NCBI GenBank assembly: GCA_017646745.1
Contig: JAGCLY010000085.1
Location: 1 to 48,945 of the forward strand
Source of the DNA: Clostridia bacterium
Lineage (GTDB): Bacteria > Bacillota > Clostridia > Oscillospirales > CAG-272
Direction: 5' to 3'
DNA: 48,945 nucleotides
The notes beneath the pieces were generated by a model. It was given only the letters and a program-made list of their open reading frames with translations. It did not search any database and had not been told where the DNA came from. Shown here one piece after another: positions 33,534 to 41,663 of this stretch (positions are counted from its first letter, which is position 1; each line of letters starts with the position of its first letter). Both the position numbers and the translations under genes were made by a program.

Positions 33534-34005
33534 TCTTATTCGTAATAATTACTACATCTAAATATGACTTAAACAAGGGCAGAATTGCTTTTTGCGTAAG
33601 CGGTATGCGCAGGCTTAAAATGGACGCCTGATCAAAAAAGCGGAAAAGTATACTTTTTTCACTTTAATGCGCAAAAGTGAGCTCAAAAAATAAAAAATGT
33701 GGAAAACTCTGTGTTTTTTTGAAAAAACAGGGCAGAAATAAGCCAAAATGCGCTTTTCTGTTAAGACAGTTTTCCACATTGCTAACAATTACATTGTGGA
33801 AAACCTTGATTTTTAGGTGTCACATTTTGTCTGTAAAACGGCTTTGTATAATCTTGGGACTTAATTTGACATCTGACAATTATTTGATATTACCAATACC
33901 GCTGGGTAAATTTAAACGCACTCTTCGTAAAATATACGAAGATAAAAAGGCGCTTTTGCGCCACCGACAAATTTTATGCTAAAATAACGAAGGTTCGGTT
34001 TAAAA
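33534..34005. other. Hairpin-rich 472-base spacer with three DnaA-box-like nonamers
   Basis: No credible gene is seen; a 101-codon frame on the plus strand has no ribosome site and a low-complexity translation. The spacer holds CAGGC/GCCTG (33610-33630), a 14-base palindrome AAAAGTATACTTTT followed by more T (33644-33657, possible terminator of the YgiQ operon), and CACTTT/AAAGTG just after it. Three copies of TTTTCCACA lie at 33698-33706 (reverse), 33770-33778 and 33795-33803 (reverse). A possible pcrA promoter, TTGCGC-18-TAAAAT, lies within about 33955-33984. Confidence 0.6.
33696..33803. repeat. Inverted repeats built on TTTTCCACA
   Basis: AATGTGGAAAACT (33696-33708) and AGTTTTCCACATT (33768-33780) are perfect 13-base inverted copies. 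A third copy, CATTGTGGAAAAC (33793-33804 region), pairs with the second over ten bases. The core is one base from the consensus DnaA box TTATCCACA. Confidence 0.75.
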
Positions 34006-36429
34006 ATGCAGGATACAGTACAAAAATACCTTAAGGCGAAGCGTGCCCTTTTTGACAAGGTTTATGGCGCTAAGCTTAACCCCGAGCAATGCCGTGCGGT
34101 GTTCTCGGTAAACGGTCCGCTTCTCGTCCTTGCAGGCGCAGGCAGCGGAAAAACCACCGTTCTCGTTAACAGAATAGTTTATCTCATCAGATATGGCAAT
34201 GCATACTTCTCAGATTATGTTCCCGATGGCCTTACACCTGAAGCGGCAGAAATCCTTGAGGGCGCTATAGATATGGAGTGTGAGGAGATCGAGGAGATTT
34301 TGCCTCAGTTTATCGACAATCCCCCTGCGCCCTGGTCGGTTCTTGCCATCACCTTTACTAACAAGGCGGCGGGCGAGATCAGGGAGCGACTTCTCAATTC
34401 CTTTGGCGACGAGTCTGTTGCATCATCTATCTGGTCGGGTACCTTCCACTCGGTATGCCTCAGAATTCTCCGTCGATACGGCGACAGACTGGGCTATCGC
34501 GAGGGCTTTTCTATCTATGATACCGATGATAAGAAGCGTATGCTCACCCATTGTATGAAGGAGCTTGAGATCGACGAAAAGCGACTTGCAGTGAAGGCTG
34601 TTGCCAACGCTATCAGCATCGCAAAGGATGAGCTTAAGACTCCCGACGATGTGGACGTTACCCGCGACCCCAGAAGCAAGGATATTATTAATATCTATCG
34701 CCTGTATCAGAAAAAGCTTATGGAGAACAATGCCGTAGACTTTGACGATATTATTATGAAGACGGTAGAGCTTCTTGAAAATGATACCGAGGTGAGAGAG
34801 TATTATCAGAATAAATTCAAGTATGTGCTGGTAGACGAGTATCAGGATACCAACTATGCACAGTTTGTTCTTACCAAGCTCCTCTCGGATAAATACAGAA
34901 ATATAATGGTCGTTGGTGACGACGATCAGTCTATATATAAGTTCCGTGGCGCAACCATTGAGAACATACTTAATTTTGATACAACCTATCCCGATGCGGC
35001 GGTTATCAAGCTGGAGCAGAACTATCGCTCTACCGGCAATATTCTTGATGCCGCAAATGCGGTTATTCATCACAACTCCGGCCGCCGTGACAAGCGCCTC
35101 TGGTCCGAAAAGGGCGCAGGAGAGAAGATCATTCTTCACGAGTCTGATGATCAGAATGACGAGGGCAGATATATTATTGACAGAATTAATAAGGCAATAA
35201 AAAATGACGGACGAAAGTACTCCGACTTTGCCGTTCTGTACCGAATTAACGCTCTCGGCCGATCGCTGCAGACCTCCTTTGCCAAGAGCGGTGTGCCCTA
35301 CCGAGTAGTCGGTGATATGGGATTCTACGACCGTAAGGAAGTAAAGGATATGATGGCCTACCTTTCGGTGCTTGTTTCGCCCTTTGATAACCTCCGTCTG
35401 AAGAGAATTATCAACGAGCCAAAGCGTAAGATAGGCCAGACCACAGTTGATGCTATAGAGCAGATTGCTGCGGCCGTTGGCATCTCCATGTACGAGGTGG
35501 TTAAGAATGCTGCCGAGTATACCGCCCTTGCTAAAAGTGCGGATAAGCTTACTGCCTTCTCGGCAATAATAGAGAAGGTCAGGGAAGAGAAAAGCATTCC
35601 ATCCGAGATGATAAGTGCTCTCTTCGAGGAGTCGGGTTACAAGGATATGCTTGTAGCCGAGGGCTTTGAGGGCGAGGGCAAGATTGAGAACGTAAACGAA
35701 TTTATTGGTGCCGCCGTGGAATATGAATCGCGCTGCAAGGATACCGGCATCGAGCCCACTGCCACAGGCTTCCTTGAGGAAATCTCTCTTGTTGCCGATG
35801 TGGATAAGTATGACGAGAATGCAGATGCCGTCGTGCTTATGACCGTCCATGCGGCAAAGGGACTTGAGTTCCCGGTGGTATTCCTCGCAGGAATGGAGGA
35901 TGGAATCTTCCCGTCACTGCAGAATATCGGCGAGGAGGCTGAGATGAGTGAGGAAAGGCGCCTTGCATACGTTGCTATTACCAGAGCAAAGGAAATGCTC
36001 TATATCACCCATGCCAAGAACCGTATGATGTACGGTAAGACCACGTATAATCAGCTCTCACGGTTTGTGAAGGACGAGATGCCAAAGAGCCTTGTGTTTG
36101 AGGATGCTCCCCGCCGCCGTGAAAGACCGACATACGGCAGCTATTCCTCGGGCGGAAGCTCCTACGGTGGCTATAGCGAGCGTAAGGATTACTTTGCCGA
36201 GTTCCGCCGTCCCGTTGAAATTACACCTAAGAAGCGTGAGAAGCCCGGAGCCGCAGAGTATGGCATAATTCGCTTTGCTCCCGGCACCCGTGTCAGCCAC
36301 GATATGTTTGGCGATGGCGAGATACTCACCTCACGTGATATGGGCGGCGACGTACTCTATGAGGTGCGCTTTGACAACGGACAGACGAAGAAACTCATGG
36401 CAACCTTTGCTAAGCTGAAAAAAATATGA
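34006..36429 (+). CDS. pcrA: UvrD/PcrA family DNA helicase
   Basis: An 807-residue superfamily 1 helicase moving 3' to 5' on DNA in repair and in clearing the replication path. Motif I is GAGSGKT (residues 44-50), motif Ia AITFTNKAA, motif II VDEYQDTNYAQF, motif III VGDDDQSIYKFRGA, motif IV LEQNYRST, motif V TVHAAKGLEFPVVFLAGMED and motif VI RRLAYVAITRAKEMLYIT. The C-terminus is a Tudor-like module (VSHDMFGDGEIL, then VRFDNGQTKKLMATFAKLKKI) that binds RNA polymerase in PcrA. An extra acidic segment of about 40 residues lies between motifs I and Ia. Single-gene unit. Confidence 0.95.
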   Translation: MQDTVQKYLKAKRALFDKVYGAKLNPEQCRAVFSVNGPLLVLAGAGSGKTTVLVNRIVYLIRYGNAYFSDYVPDGLTPEAAEILEGAIDMECEEIEEILPQFIDNPPAPWSVLAITFTNKAAGEIRERLLNSFGDESVASSIWSGTFHSVCLRILRRYGDRLGYREGFSIYDTDDKKRMLTHCMKELEIDEKRLAVKAVANAISIAKDELKTPDDVDVTRDPRSKDIINIYRLYQKKLMENNAVDFDDIIMKTVELLENDTEVREYYQNKFKYVLVDEYQDTNYAQFVLTKLLSDKYRNIMVVGDDDQSIYKFRGATIENILNFDTTYPDAAVIKLEQNYRSTGNILDAANAVIHHNSGRRDKRLWSEKGAGEKIILHESDDQNDEGRYIIDRINKAIKNDGRKYSDFAVLYRINALGRSLQTSFAKSGVPYRVVGDMGFYDRKEVKDMMAYLSVLVSPFDNLRLKRIINEPKRKIGQTTVDAIEQIAAAVGISMYEVVKNAAEYTALAKSADKLTAFSAIIEKVREEKSIPSEMISALFEESGYKDMLVAEGFEGEGKIENVNEFIGAAVEYESRCKDTGIEPTATGFLEEISLVADVDKYDENADAVVLMTVHAAKGLEFPVVFLAGMEDGIFPSLQNIGEEAEMSEERRLAYVAITRAKEMLYITHAKNRMMYGKTTYNQLSRFVKDEMPKSLVFEDAPRRRERPTYGSYSSGGSSYGGYSERKDYFAEFRRPVEITPKKREKPGAAEYGIIRFAPGTRVSHDMFGDGEILTSRDMGGDVLYEVRFDNGQTKKLMATFAKLKKI

Positions 36430-36529
36430 TTTTTTGCCCTTTTTGTGTTCTGCTCGCTCGGAGTAGGTAACTACACCGTCGCTCTCACAACGAAAAATCA
36501 TCAAAAAATCAAGTTTTTTGTCCTTTTTT
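36427..36529. repeat. Repeat-like spacer element, copy 1
   Basis: Between pcrA and the M16 gene, GTAGGTAACTAC with nearby GCTCGCTCGG and TCGCT recurs in related form after kduD. The block is bracketed by TGATTTTTTG (36427-36436) and its inverted copy CAAAAAATCA (36502-36511). It is also bracketed by near-identical direct copies TTTTTTGCCCTTTTT (36430-36444) and TTTTTTGTCCTTTTT (36514-36528). Confidence 0.5.
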
Positions 36530-36595
36530 CATTTAATTTCAATAAATAATTTCGAATTTCGAATTACTAATTCCGAATTTCTGAGAGGAGCGAAT

Positions 36596-37861
36596 ATGTT
36601 TAAAGAAGAAAAAATAACAACCCAAAATGGCGTAGATATTTTTTATTACAAAAATCCTGGCATACACGGTTTTTACATCTCGCTCTTTCTTCGTGCGGGA
36701 AGCATGTACGAGCAGATTTCTGGTATAACCCATTTTCTTGAGCATGCTGCTATACGTAATGTGGGCGCTATTATGGACGGTCAGCTTTATCCCACCCTTG
36801 ATAGGTGCGGTATGGAGTTTAATGCATCGACCTATAGCGAGATGGTGCAGTTTTATATCACAGGCTCATCACCCCGATTTGCTCTTGCCTCCGAGATAAT
36901 CGCACGGGTTCTATCGCCTATAATACTGTCCGCCTCGGAGATCAAGACCGAGCGTGAGCGCATTAAGGCAGAGATTCGAGAGGGAGATGACAAGACATCT
37001 CTTGCTACCTTTAGTAACAATATCGTTTATCAGGGCACCACTCTTGCCAGAACCATCACCGGCACTCTCGGCGGGGTGGATAAGATAACCAAGACTGCTC
37101 TTGAGGCCTACCGCCGTGAGATAATGACTGCTGAAAATATGTTTTTCTACGTTACAGGCAACTTCAGCGAAGGCGATCTTGCCCACCTATGCGGTGAAAT
37201 AGAGAAGCATCAGCTTTCTCAAGGTGTGGCGCAGGAGAATATTGCCCCGGTGTGCGATGCATTTGGCAAGCGTGACGGCAGAGTGCATGTCAAAAATGCC
37301 GATTTCACCATGCTTCGCTTTGCCTTTGATATGGATATGTCCGTTATGACTATTTCCGAAACTGACCTGCTGTATGATATGCTGCTTGGAGGATATAATT
37401 CCCGCTTCTTTATGGAAATGAGCGAAAAGCGTGGGCTTTTCTATGATATTTCAGGCTCCAGCGAAAGATATAATAATATTGGTAGCTTTGTATTTTCATT
37501 TGAGGTGCGTGGCGGCTCAGTGTACGATTCTGTGCAGACGGTCGTAGACCTTCTTCGTGAGTTTAAGGCAAACGCCCCCTGTGAGGAGGCTATGATGAAG
37601 GCGGGCTACGTTGACAATGCTTACCTTCTATACGACGAGCCCCGTGAGCTGAACTTCACCTGCGGATATGATAATCATATTATGAATGCCGGCTATACCA
37701 GCGTTGAGGAAAGGGCAGAGAAGTATCGCTCTATTACCCCCGAGCGTATAAGAGAGGTAGCAAATATAATCTTCCGCCCCGAGAATCTTACGCTTACTCT
37801 TAAAGGAAATAAAAAGAAGATAGGCACTGTGTCTCTTGAGGATATTATCAAAAGGCTGTAA
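36596..37861 (+). CDS. M16 family zinc peptidase
   Basis: A 421-residue pitrilysin/processing-peptidase-like protein. The inverted zinc motif HFLEH is near residue 45, and the third ligand region RIKAEIREGDD lies about 75 residues later, as expected for an active enzyme. The second half (from about residue 215) is the noncatalytic partner fold, with LLGGYNSRFFMEMSEKRGLF and the conserved Arg/Tyr region. The ATG at 36596 follows GAGAGGAGCG; a longer frame from 36518 has no ribosome site. It is a stand-alone copy rather than the common two-gene pair. It overlaps no gene and precedes the phosphatase gene by one base. Substrate unknown; probably cytoplasmic, with no signal peptide. Confidence 0.92.
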   Translation: MFKEEKITTQNGVDIFYYKNPGIHGFYISLFLRAGSMYEQISGITHFLEHAAIRNVGAIMDGQLYPTLDRCGMEFNASTYSEMVQFYITGSSPRFALASEIIARVLSPIILSASEIKTERERIKAEIREGDDKTSLATFSNNIVYQGTTLARTITGTLGGVDKITKTALEAYRREIMTAENMFFYVTGNFSEGDLAHLCGEIEKHQLSQGVAQENIAPVCDAFGKRDGRVHVKNADFTMLRFAFDMDMSVMTISETDLLYDMLLGGYNSRFFMEMSEKRGLFYDISGSSERYNNIGSFVFSFEVRGGSVYDSVQTVVDLLREFKANAPCEEAMMKAGYVDNAYLLYDEPRELNFTCGYDNHIMNAGYTSVEERAEKYRSITPERIREVANIIFRPENLTLTLKGNKKKIGTVSLEDIIKRL

Positions 37862-37862
37862 A

Positions 37863-38528
37863 ATGACAACTAATATTAACAAAATAAAATGTGCCGTCTT
37901 TGACTTAGACGGCACTCTGCTTAATACTATTAAAACAATAAATCATTATCTTAACCTTGCTCTGTCAGAACATGGACTAGGATCGGTGTCCGAGGCGGAC
38001 TGTATGAGCTTTGTAGGTGACGGGGCAGTAAAGCTTATCGAAAGGGCGCTTGCAAGGGTGGGAGTGGATAACTCGCTCTTTGACAGGGTGTATAAAACCT
38101 ACAACGATGCCTATAATGCCTCGCCTTATTACCTTACCACCGTCTACGAGGGTATTACTGAGCTGCTTTCTGCTCTTAAAAGCAGGGGGATTAAGCTTGC
38201 CGTGCTTTCCAACAAGCCGGATTTTGCTGTTTGCAAGGCAGTAGACAAATTTTTGCCCGATACATTTGACATTATCCACGGCGGCAGAGATGGCATTCCG
38301 CTTAAGCCTGCTCCCGATTCTCTTTTTGAGATATTAAATGATCTTGGGGTAACTCCCATCGAGACCGCATACATCGGTGACTCAGAGCCCGATGTTTTGA
38401 CTGCTAAAAATGCAAATATAGCCCTGCCCATATTCGTTTCCTGGGGCTTCAGAAGCGTGGAGCAGCTAACATTCGCCGGTGCAGAAATCCTTGTTGATAA
38501 CCCCATGGAAATTATCAATTATATATAA
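37863..38528 (+). CDS. gph: HAD hydrolase, phosphoglycolate phosphatase-like
   Basis: A 221-residue HAD enzyme. Motif I is FDLDGTLLNT (D14, D16), motif II lies in LAVLSNKPD, the motif III Lys in LKPAPDSLFEIL, and motif IV is YIGDSEPDVLTAKNAN. The cap placed between motifs I and II and the SNKP wording match Gph/PGP phosphatases. Phosphoglycolate, phosphoserine or pyrophosphate are all possible substrates. It starts one base after the peptidase stop, so the two are co-translated. Confidence 0.85.
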   Translation: MTTNINKIKCAVFDLDGTLLNTIKTINHYLNLALSEHGLGSVSEADCMSFVGDGAVKLIERALARVGVDNSLFDRVYKTYNDAYNASPYYLTTVYEGITELLSALKSRGIKLAVLSNKPDFAVCKAVDKFLPDTFDIIHGGRDGIPLKPAPDSLFEILNDLGVTPIETAYIGDSEPDVLTAKNANIALPIFVSWGFRSVEQLTFAGAEILVDNPMEIINYI

Positions 38529-38555
38529 AAACGGTGCGACAAAATCGCACCGTTT
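38529..38555. terminator. Bidirectional terminator between gph and prfB
   Basis: AAACGGTGCGA (38529-38539) pairs perfectly with TCGCACCGTTT (38545-38555) around a five-base loop, between convergent genes. Confidence 0.88.
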
Positions 38556-38560
38556 AACTT

Positions 38561-39682
38561 TTATTTATTCTCACCGCCGGAAGAGATGTGCTTAAGATAT
38601 GCGTTAATAAAGCCGTCGATGTTACCGTCCATTACCGAGTCGATATTACCGTCCTCATAGCCGGTACGGGTATCCTTAGCAAGGGTGTAGGGCATAAATA
38701 CGTAGCTTCGGATCTGGCTACCCCACTCGATATTTGCCTTGTTGCCCTGAATATCCTCAATACGGTCCAGCTTCTCACGGAGCTTGATCTCCATCAGCTT
38801 TGCCTTCAGCATCTTAAGGGCGGTTTCCTTGTTCTGCAGCTGGCTTCTCTCGGTCTGACATCCTACTACGATACCGGTGGGCTTGTGCACGATACGGATA
38901 GCCGAGTCGGTCTTGTTGATGTGCTGACCGCCCGCACCGGAGGAACGGTGCGCTGTGATGTCGAGATCCTCGTCACGAAGCACGATGGTGTCGTCATCCT
39001 CAAACTCGGGCATAACCTCAACCGATGCAAAGGAGGTCTGTCGTCTGCCGGATGCATCGAAGGGTGATATTCTTACCAGACGGTGTACGCCGTTCTCGCT
39101 CTTCAGGTATCCGTATGCGTTCATACCCTCGATCATAATGGTAGCCGACTTGATGCCTGCCGCATCTCCGTCCAGCCAGTCGATAAGCTTTACGTTAAAG
39201 CCATGCTTCTCGCCCCATCTGGTATACAGACGGTAGAGCATGGATGCCCAGTCCTGCGCCTCGGTACCGCCTGCACCGGGGTGGAAGGAAACTATTGCAT
39301 TATTTTTGTCATAAGGGCCGGAGAGCAGAACCTCGATTCTCTTCGCCTCGGCCTCGTTTTCTATAGCCTCAGTCTCGGAAAGAACCTCCTCAACCGAGTC
39401 CTCGTCCTCTGCTTCAATAGCCATCTCGCAGAGGGTAAATGTGTCGTCAAGTCTTGACGCCAGCGCCTCGTAGCTCTCGTACTTGTCCTTCAGCTGCTTG
39501 ATCTCCTGCAGCTTTTTAGAGGACTTTTCGGCATCGCTCCAGAAATCCTGCACCATGGTTTCTCTCTCCAGCTCGGCGCATCTTTCCTTAACCTCGTCTA
39601 TTCTCAGCTGATTCTTAAGCTCGCCCACCACGTCGTAGAGCGCCGTCAGCTTTCTCTTTGCTTCATCAAGGGCAACTATCAT
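38561..39682 (-). CDS. prfB: Peptide chain release factor 2
   Basis: A 373-residue RF2 releasing nascent peptides at UGA and UAA. The specificity tripeptide SPF is seen in RISPFDASGRRQTSFASV, and the catalytic GGQ is in SSGAGGQHINKTDSAIR. The N-terminal coiled region is complete. The reading frame is continuous from ATG 39682 (AAAGGACA site), so the autoregulatory +1 frameshift near codon 25 found in many RF2 genes is absent here. It is a single-gene unit with its own promoter. Confidence 0.97.
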   Translation of the reverse strand: MIVALDEAKRKLTALYDVVGELKNQLRIDEVKERCAELERETMVQDFWSDAEKSSKKLQEIKQLKDKYESYEALASRLDDTFTLCEMAIEAEDEDSVEEVLSETEAIENEAEAKRIEVLLSGPYDKNNAIVSFHPGAGGTEAQDWASMLYRLYTRWGEKHGFNVKLIDWLDGDAAGIKSATIMIEGMNAYGYLKSENGVHRLVRISPFDASGRRQTSFASVEVMPEFEDDDTIVLRDEDLDITAHRSSGAGGQHINKTDSAIRIVHKPTGIVVGCQTERSQLQNKETALKMLKAKLMEIKLREKLDRIEDIQGNKANIEWGSQIRSYVFMPYTLAKDTRTGYEDGNIDSVMDGNIDGFINAYLKHISSGGENK

Positions 39683-39724
39683 TTTCTTGTCCTTTCAATT
39701 TATTGAAATTAGTGTAACAAGAGT

Positions 39725-39753
39725 ATTTTACCATAAACATTTTAAAAAGTAAA
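39725..39753 (-). promoter_or_regulatory. Promoter of prfB
   Basis: Minus strand TTTACT (39748-39753), 17-base spacer, TAAAAT (39725-39730), about 35 bases before the ATG. Confidence 0.6.
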
Positions 39754-39773
39754 GAGTAACTTTAAAATAAATA

Positions 39774-39802
39774 TTGATTTTTTCTACACAATATGGTATA
39801 CT
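39774..39802 (+). promoter_or_regulatory. Promoter of the DUF1858-trmK-nif3 operon
   Basis: TTGATT (39774-39779), 17-base spacer, TATACT (39797-39802), divergent from prfB. Confidence 0.8.
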
Positions 39803-39841
39803 AACTTTGTTATATATTTTTCTTATGAAAGGATTATTAAA

Positions 39842-40042
39842 ATGAAGGTAACAAAAGATAGCCTTATCGGCGACGTTCTTGACTTTGATGTAAACACTGC
39901 GCAGTTCTTCTTTGAGATTGGTATGCATTGTCTCGGTTGTCCTCATTCCAGAGGTGAGTCTATCGCAGAGGCTTGTGTAGTTCACGGCACCGATGCTGAC
40001 GAGCTTGTTAAGAAGATCAACGATTATCTGGCGAGCAAGTAA
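39842..40042 (+). CDS. DUF1858 domain protein
   Basis: A 66-residue complete protein, MKVTKDSLIGDVLDFDVNTA onward. CLGCPHS holds a CxxC pair (C30, C33), and the ending GTDADELVKKINDYL is conserved. DUF1858 domains occur alone or fused to hybrid-cluster-related proteins and are proposed to be redox-active disulfide modules. Role unknown. GAAAGGATT precedes the ATG and trmK follows two bases after the stop, so it is the first gene of that operon. Confidence 0.9.
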   Translation: MKVTKDSLIGDVLDFDVNTAQFFFEIGMHCLGCPHSRGESIAEACVVHGTDADELVKKINDYLASK

Positions 40043-40044
40043 TA

Positions 40045-40731
40045 ATGAAGAGCGCATTAAACGCGCGTCTGCTCTCAGCGGCAGAACTCGTGAGGCAGGA
40101 CGCGACCTTTGCCGATATTGGCACGGATCATGCGTACCTGCCTCTCTTTTTGCTCGACGAGGGACGCATAGGCTATGCATATTGCTGTGATATTAACGGC
40201 GGGCCATTGAACTCCGCACGTAGAAACGCCGAGGAGCGTGGCAGGGCAGAGCAAATGACCTTTATACTGACCGACGGTGCCGCCGCTTTGGCAGACAAGG
40301 GAATAACCGACTACGCTATCTGCGGTATGGGCGGCGAGCTTATCGCCGATATCATCGACCGAGCGCCACATCTTAAGGACGGGAACGTAAACCTTATTCT
40401 TCAGCCTATGACCAGGCAGGAGAAGCTTCGCAGCTATCTTGCTTCATCCGGCTTCAAAATCATGAGCGAAAGCTACAGCTTTGATGCTGGTAAATATTAC
40501 GTTTGCCTTTTAGCCTCCTTTGATGGGAAATGTCGGGAAATATCCGAGCTTGAAGCTATTGTGGGCTCTGACAAGTCGAGCTGTGTTGACCGGGATAACC
40601 GTCGTGCATACCTTGCCTCCAAGCTGAAATCGTTGGAAAACGCCCTTAACGGAAAGCGCGAGGCAGGTATTAACTGCGACGAGGATTCTAAGCTTATTGC
40701 ACAAATTAAAGAATATATAAGTAATATTTAA
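40045..40731 (+). CDS. trmK: tRNA (adenine-22-N1)-methyltransferase
   Basis: A 228-residue class I SAM methyltransferase of the TrmK/YqfN family. Seen are the SAM site FADIGTDHAYLPLFLL, the CDINGGPLNSARRNAEE acidic strand, the CGMGGELIADII motif and LILQPMTRQEKLRSYL, followed by a helical C-terminal tail. It makes m1A22 in tRNA. Its pairing with the Nif3-like gene downstream (yqfN-yqfO) is standard in Firmicutes and supports the call. Confidence 0.95.
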   Translation: MKSALNARLLSAAELVRQDATFADIGTDHAYLPLFLLDEGRIGYAYCCDINGGPLNSARRNAEERGRAEQMTFILTDGAAALADKGITDYAICGMGGELIADIIDRAPHLKDGNVNLILQPMTRQEKLRSYLASSGFKIMSESYSFDAGKYYVCLLASFDGKCREISELEAIVGSDKSSCVDRDNRRAYLASKLKSLENALNGKREAGINCDEDSKLIAQIKEYISNI

Positions 40732-40760
40732 GGCAGATACCTGCCCGAAAGGAATATTAT

Positions 40761-41525
40761 ATGAACGCAAAACAGTTGTATCAGAAATTTGCAGAGGCTA
40801 TTCCCGAGCATCTTCGTGAGCCCTGGGATAACGACGGCATTATGTGTTGTCCCGACGGCACCTCCGAGGTGTACCGTGTGCTGGTTTCTCTTGACGTGAC
40901 CGAGGAGATCGTTGACTATGCTATTGAGCGTGGCTTTGACCTCATCGTTTCCCATCATCCTCTTATTTTCAAGCCTATTTCCTCCCTCGACGAGGAAAAC
41001 CATATTGCCAGAAAGCTTATTAAGCTGGTTAGCAGCGGAATTTCTGTGTTCTCCTTCCACACCCGTGCGGATAAGCTTGTAGGTGGTGTAAACGACCGCC
41101 TTGCCGATATTCTCGGTATGAAGGACGTTGCTCCCTTTGGCGAGGGTGATCTTGGTAGAATCGGAACTATTGACGATACTATGGATATCCAGGACTTTGC
41201 ATATAGAGTAAAGCAGCTTTGCGGCTCGGATATTATCAGATATGCCGAGGGCCTCAGCGACGTGCACACCGTGGCTGTCGTTGGCGGTGACGGAAAGGGA
41301 TATGTAAAGGCGGCTATTGACGCAGGCGCAGATACCTACATCTCCGGCCGAATCGGATACAACGTTATGGAGGAGGCTTCTGAGATGGGTATTAACCTTA
41401 TCGAGGCAGGTCATTTCTTTACCGAGCAGCATATCTGTGAGTTCTTCCGTGAGCTGCTCAGCGACTTCGACCCTAACATATATGTTGAAATCGCAGATTC
41501 CAATATGATCAGAACCATTTCTTAA
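40761..41525 (+). CDS. Nif3-like dinuclear metal centre protein
   Basis: A 254-residue member of the Nif3/YqfO/YbgI family. It shows EPWDNDGIMCC near the start, the metal-binding HHPLIF in IVSHHPLIFKP, FHTRADKLVGGVNDRLADILG, and the second metal set EAGHFFTEQHICEF near the end. This is the short form without the inserted CutA-like domain found in B. subtilis YqfO. These proteins form hexameric toroids with two metal ions; hydrolase or metal-chaperone roles have been proposed. GAAAGGAA site before the ATG. Confidence 0.93.
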   Translation: MNAKQLYQKFAEAIPEHLREPWDNDGIMCCPDGTSEVYRVLVSLDVTEEIVDYAIERGFDLIVSHHPLIFKPISSLDEENHIARKLIKLVSSGISVFSFHTRADKLVGGVNDRLADILGMKDVAPFGEGDLGRIGTIDDTMDIQDFAYRVKQLCGSDIIRYAEGLSDVHTVAVVGGDGKGYVKAAIDAGADTYISGRIGYNVMEEASEMGINLIEAGHFFTEQHICEFFRELLSDFDPNIYVEIADSNMIRTIS

Positions 41526-41566
41526 AACAAAAGGAATGCTTCATTTAGGAATAACCAAACGAAAAA

Positions 41567-41598
41567 GGCAGGGGCACTGTTTAATAAGTGCCTCTGCC
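41567..41598 (-). terminator. Terminator of the TlpA-like gene
   Basis: A 12-bp stem, GGCAGGGGCACT (41567-41578) with AGTGCCTCTGCC (41587-41598), one G-U pair. Read on the minus strand it is followed by five U. Confidence 0.75.
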
Positions 41599-41617
41599 AT
41601 AAATATTATCTTCCGAG

Positions 41618-41656
41618 AGAAAATCTAAGGTTGAAAGCCTTTGGTTTTCTTTTTTA
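41618..41656 (+). terminator. Terminator of the DUF1858-trmK-nif3 operon
   Basis: A 13-bp stem with one mismatch and one G-U (41618-41630 with 41638-41650), then TTTTTT on the plus strand. Confidence 0.75.
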
Positions 41657-41663
41657 TTTAGTT

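Noticed and set aside
33696-33803. Chromosomal replication origin
   Set aside because: Three DnaA-box-like sites exist, but none is the exact TTATCCACA and no dnaA, dnaN, rpmH or gidA gene is near; kept only as a DnaA-like cluster.
33677-33982. 101-codon plus-strand frame in the spacer before pcrA
   Set aside because: No ribosome site, low-complexity Lys/Leu/Phe-rich translation and many palindromes in the DNA; not supported as a gene.
38561-39682. Programmed frameshift in prfB
   Set aside because: Looked for an in-frame UGA near codon 25; the frame is open throughout.
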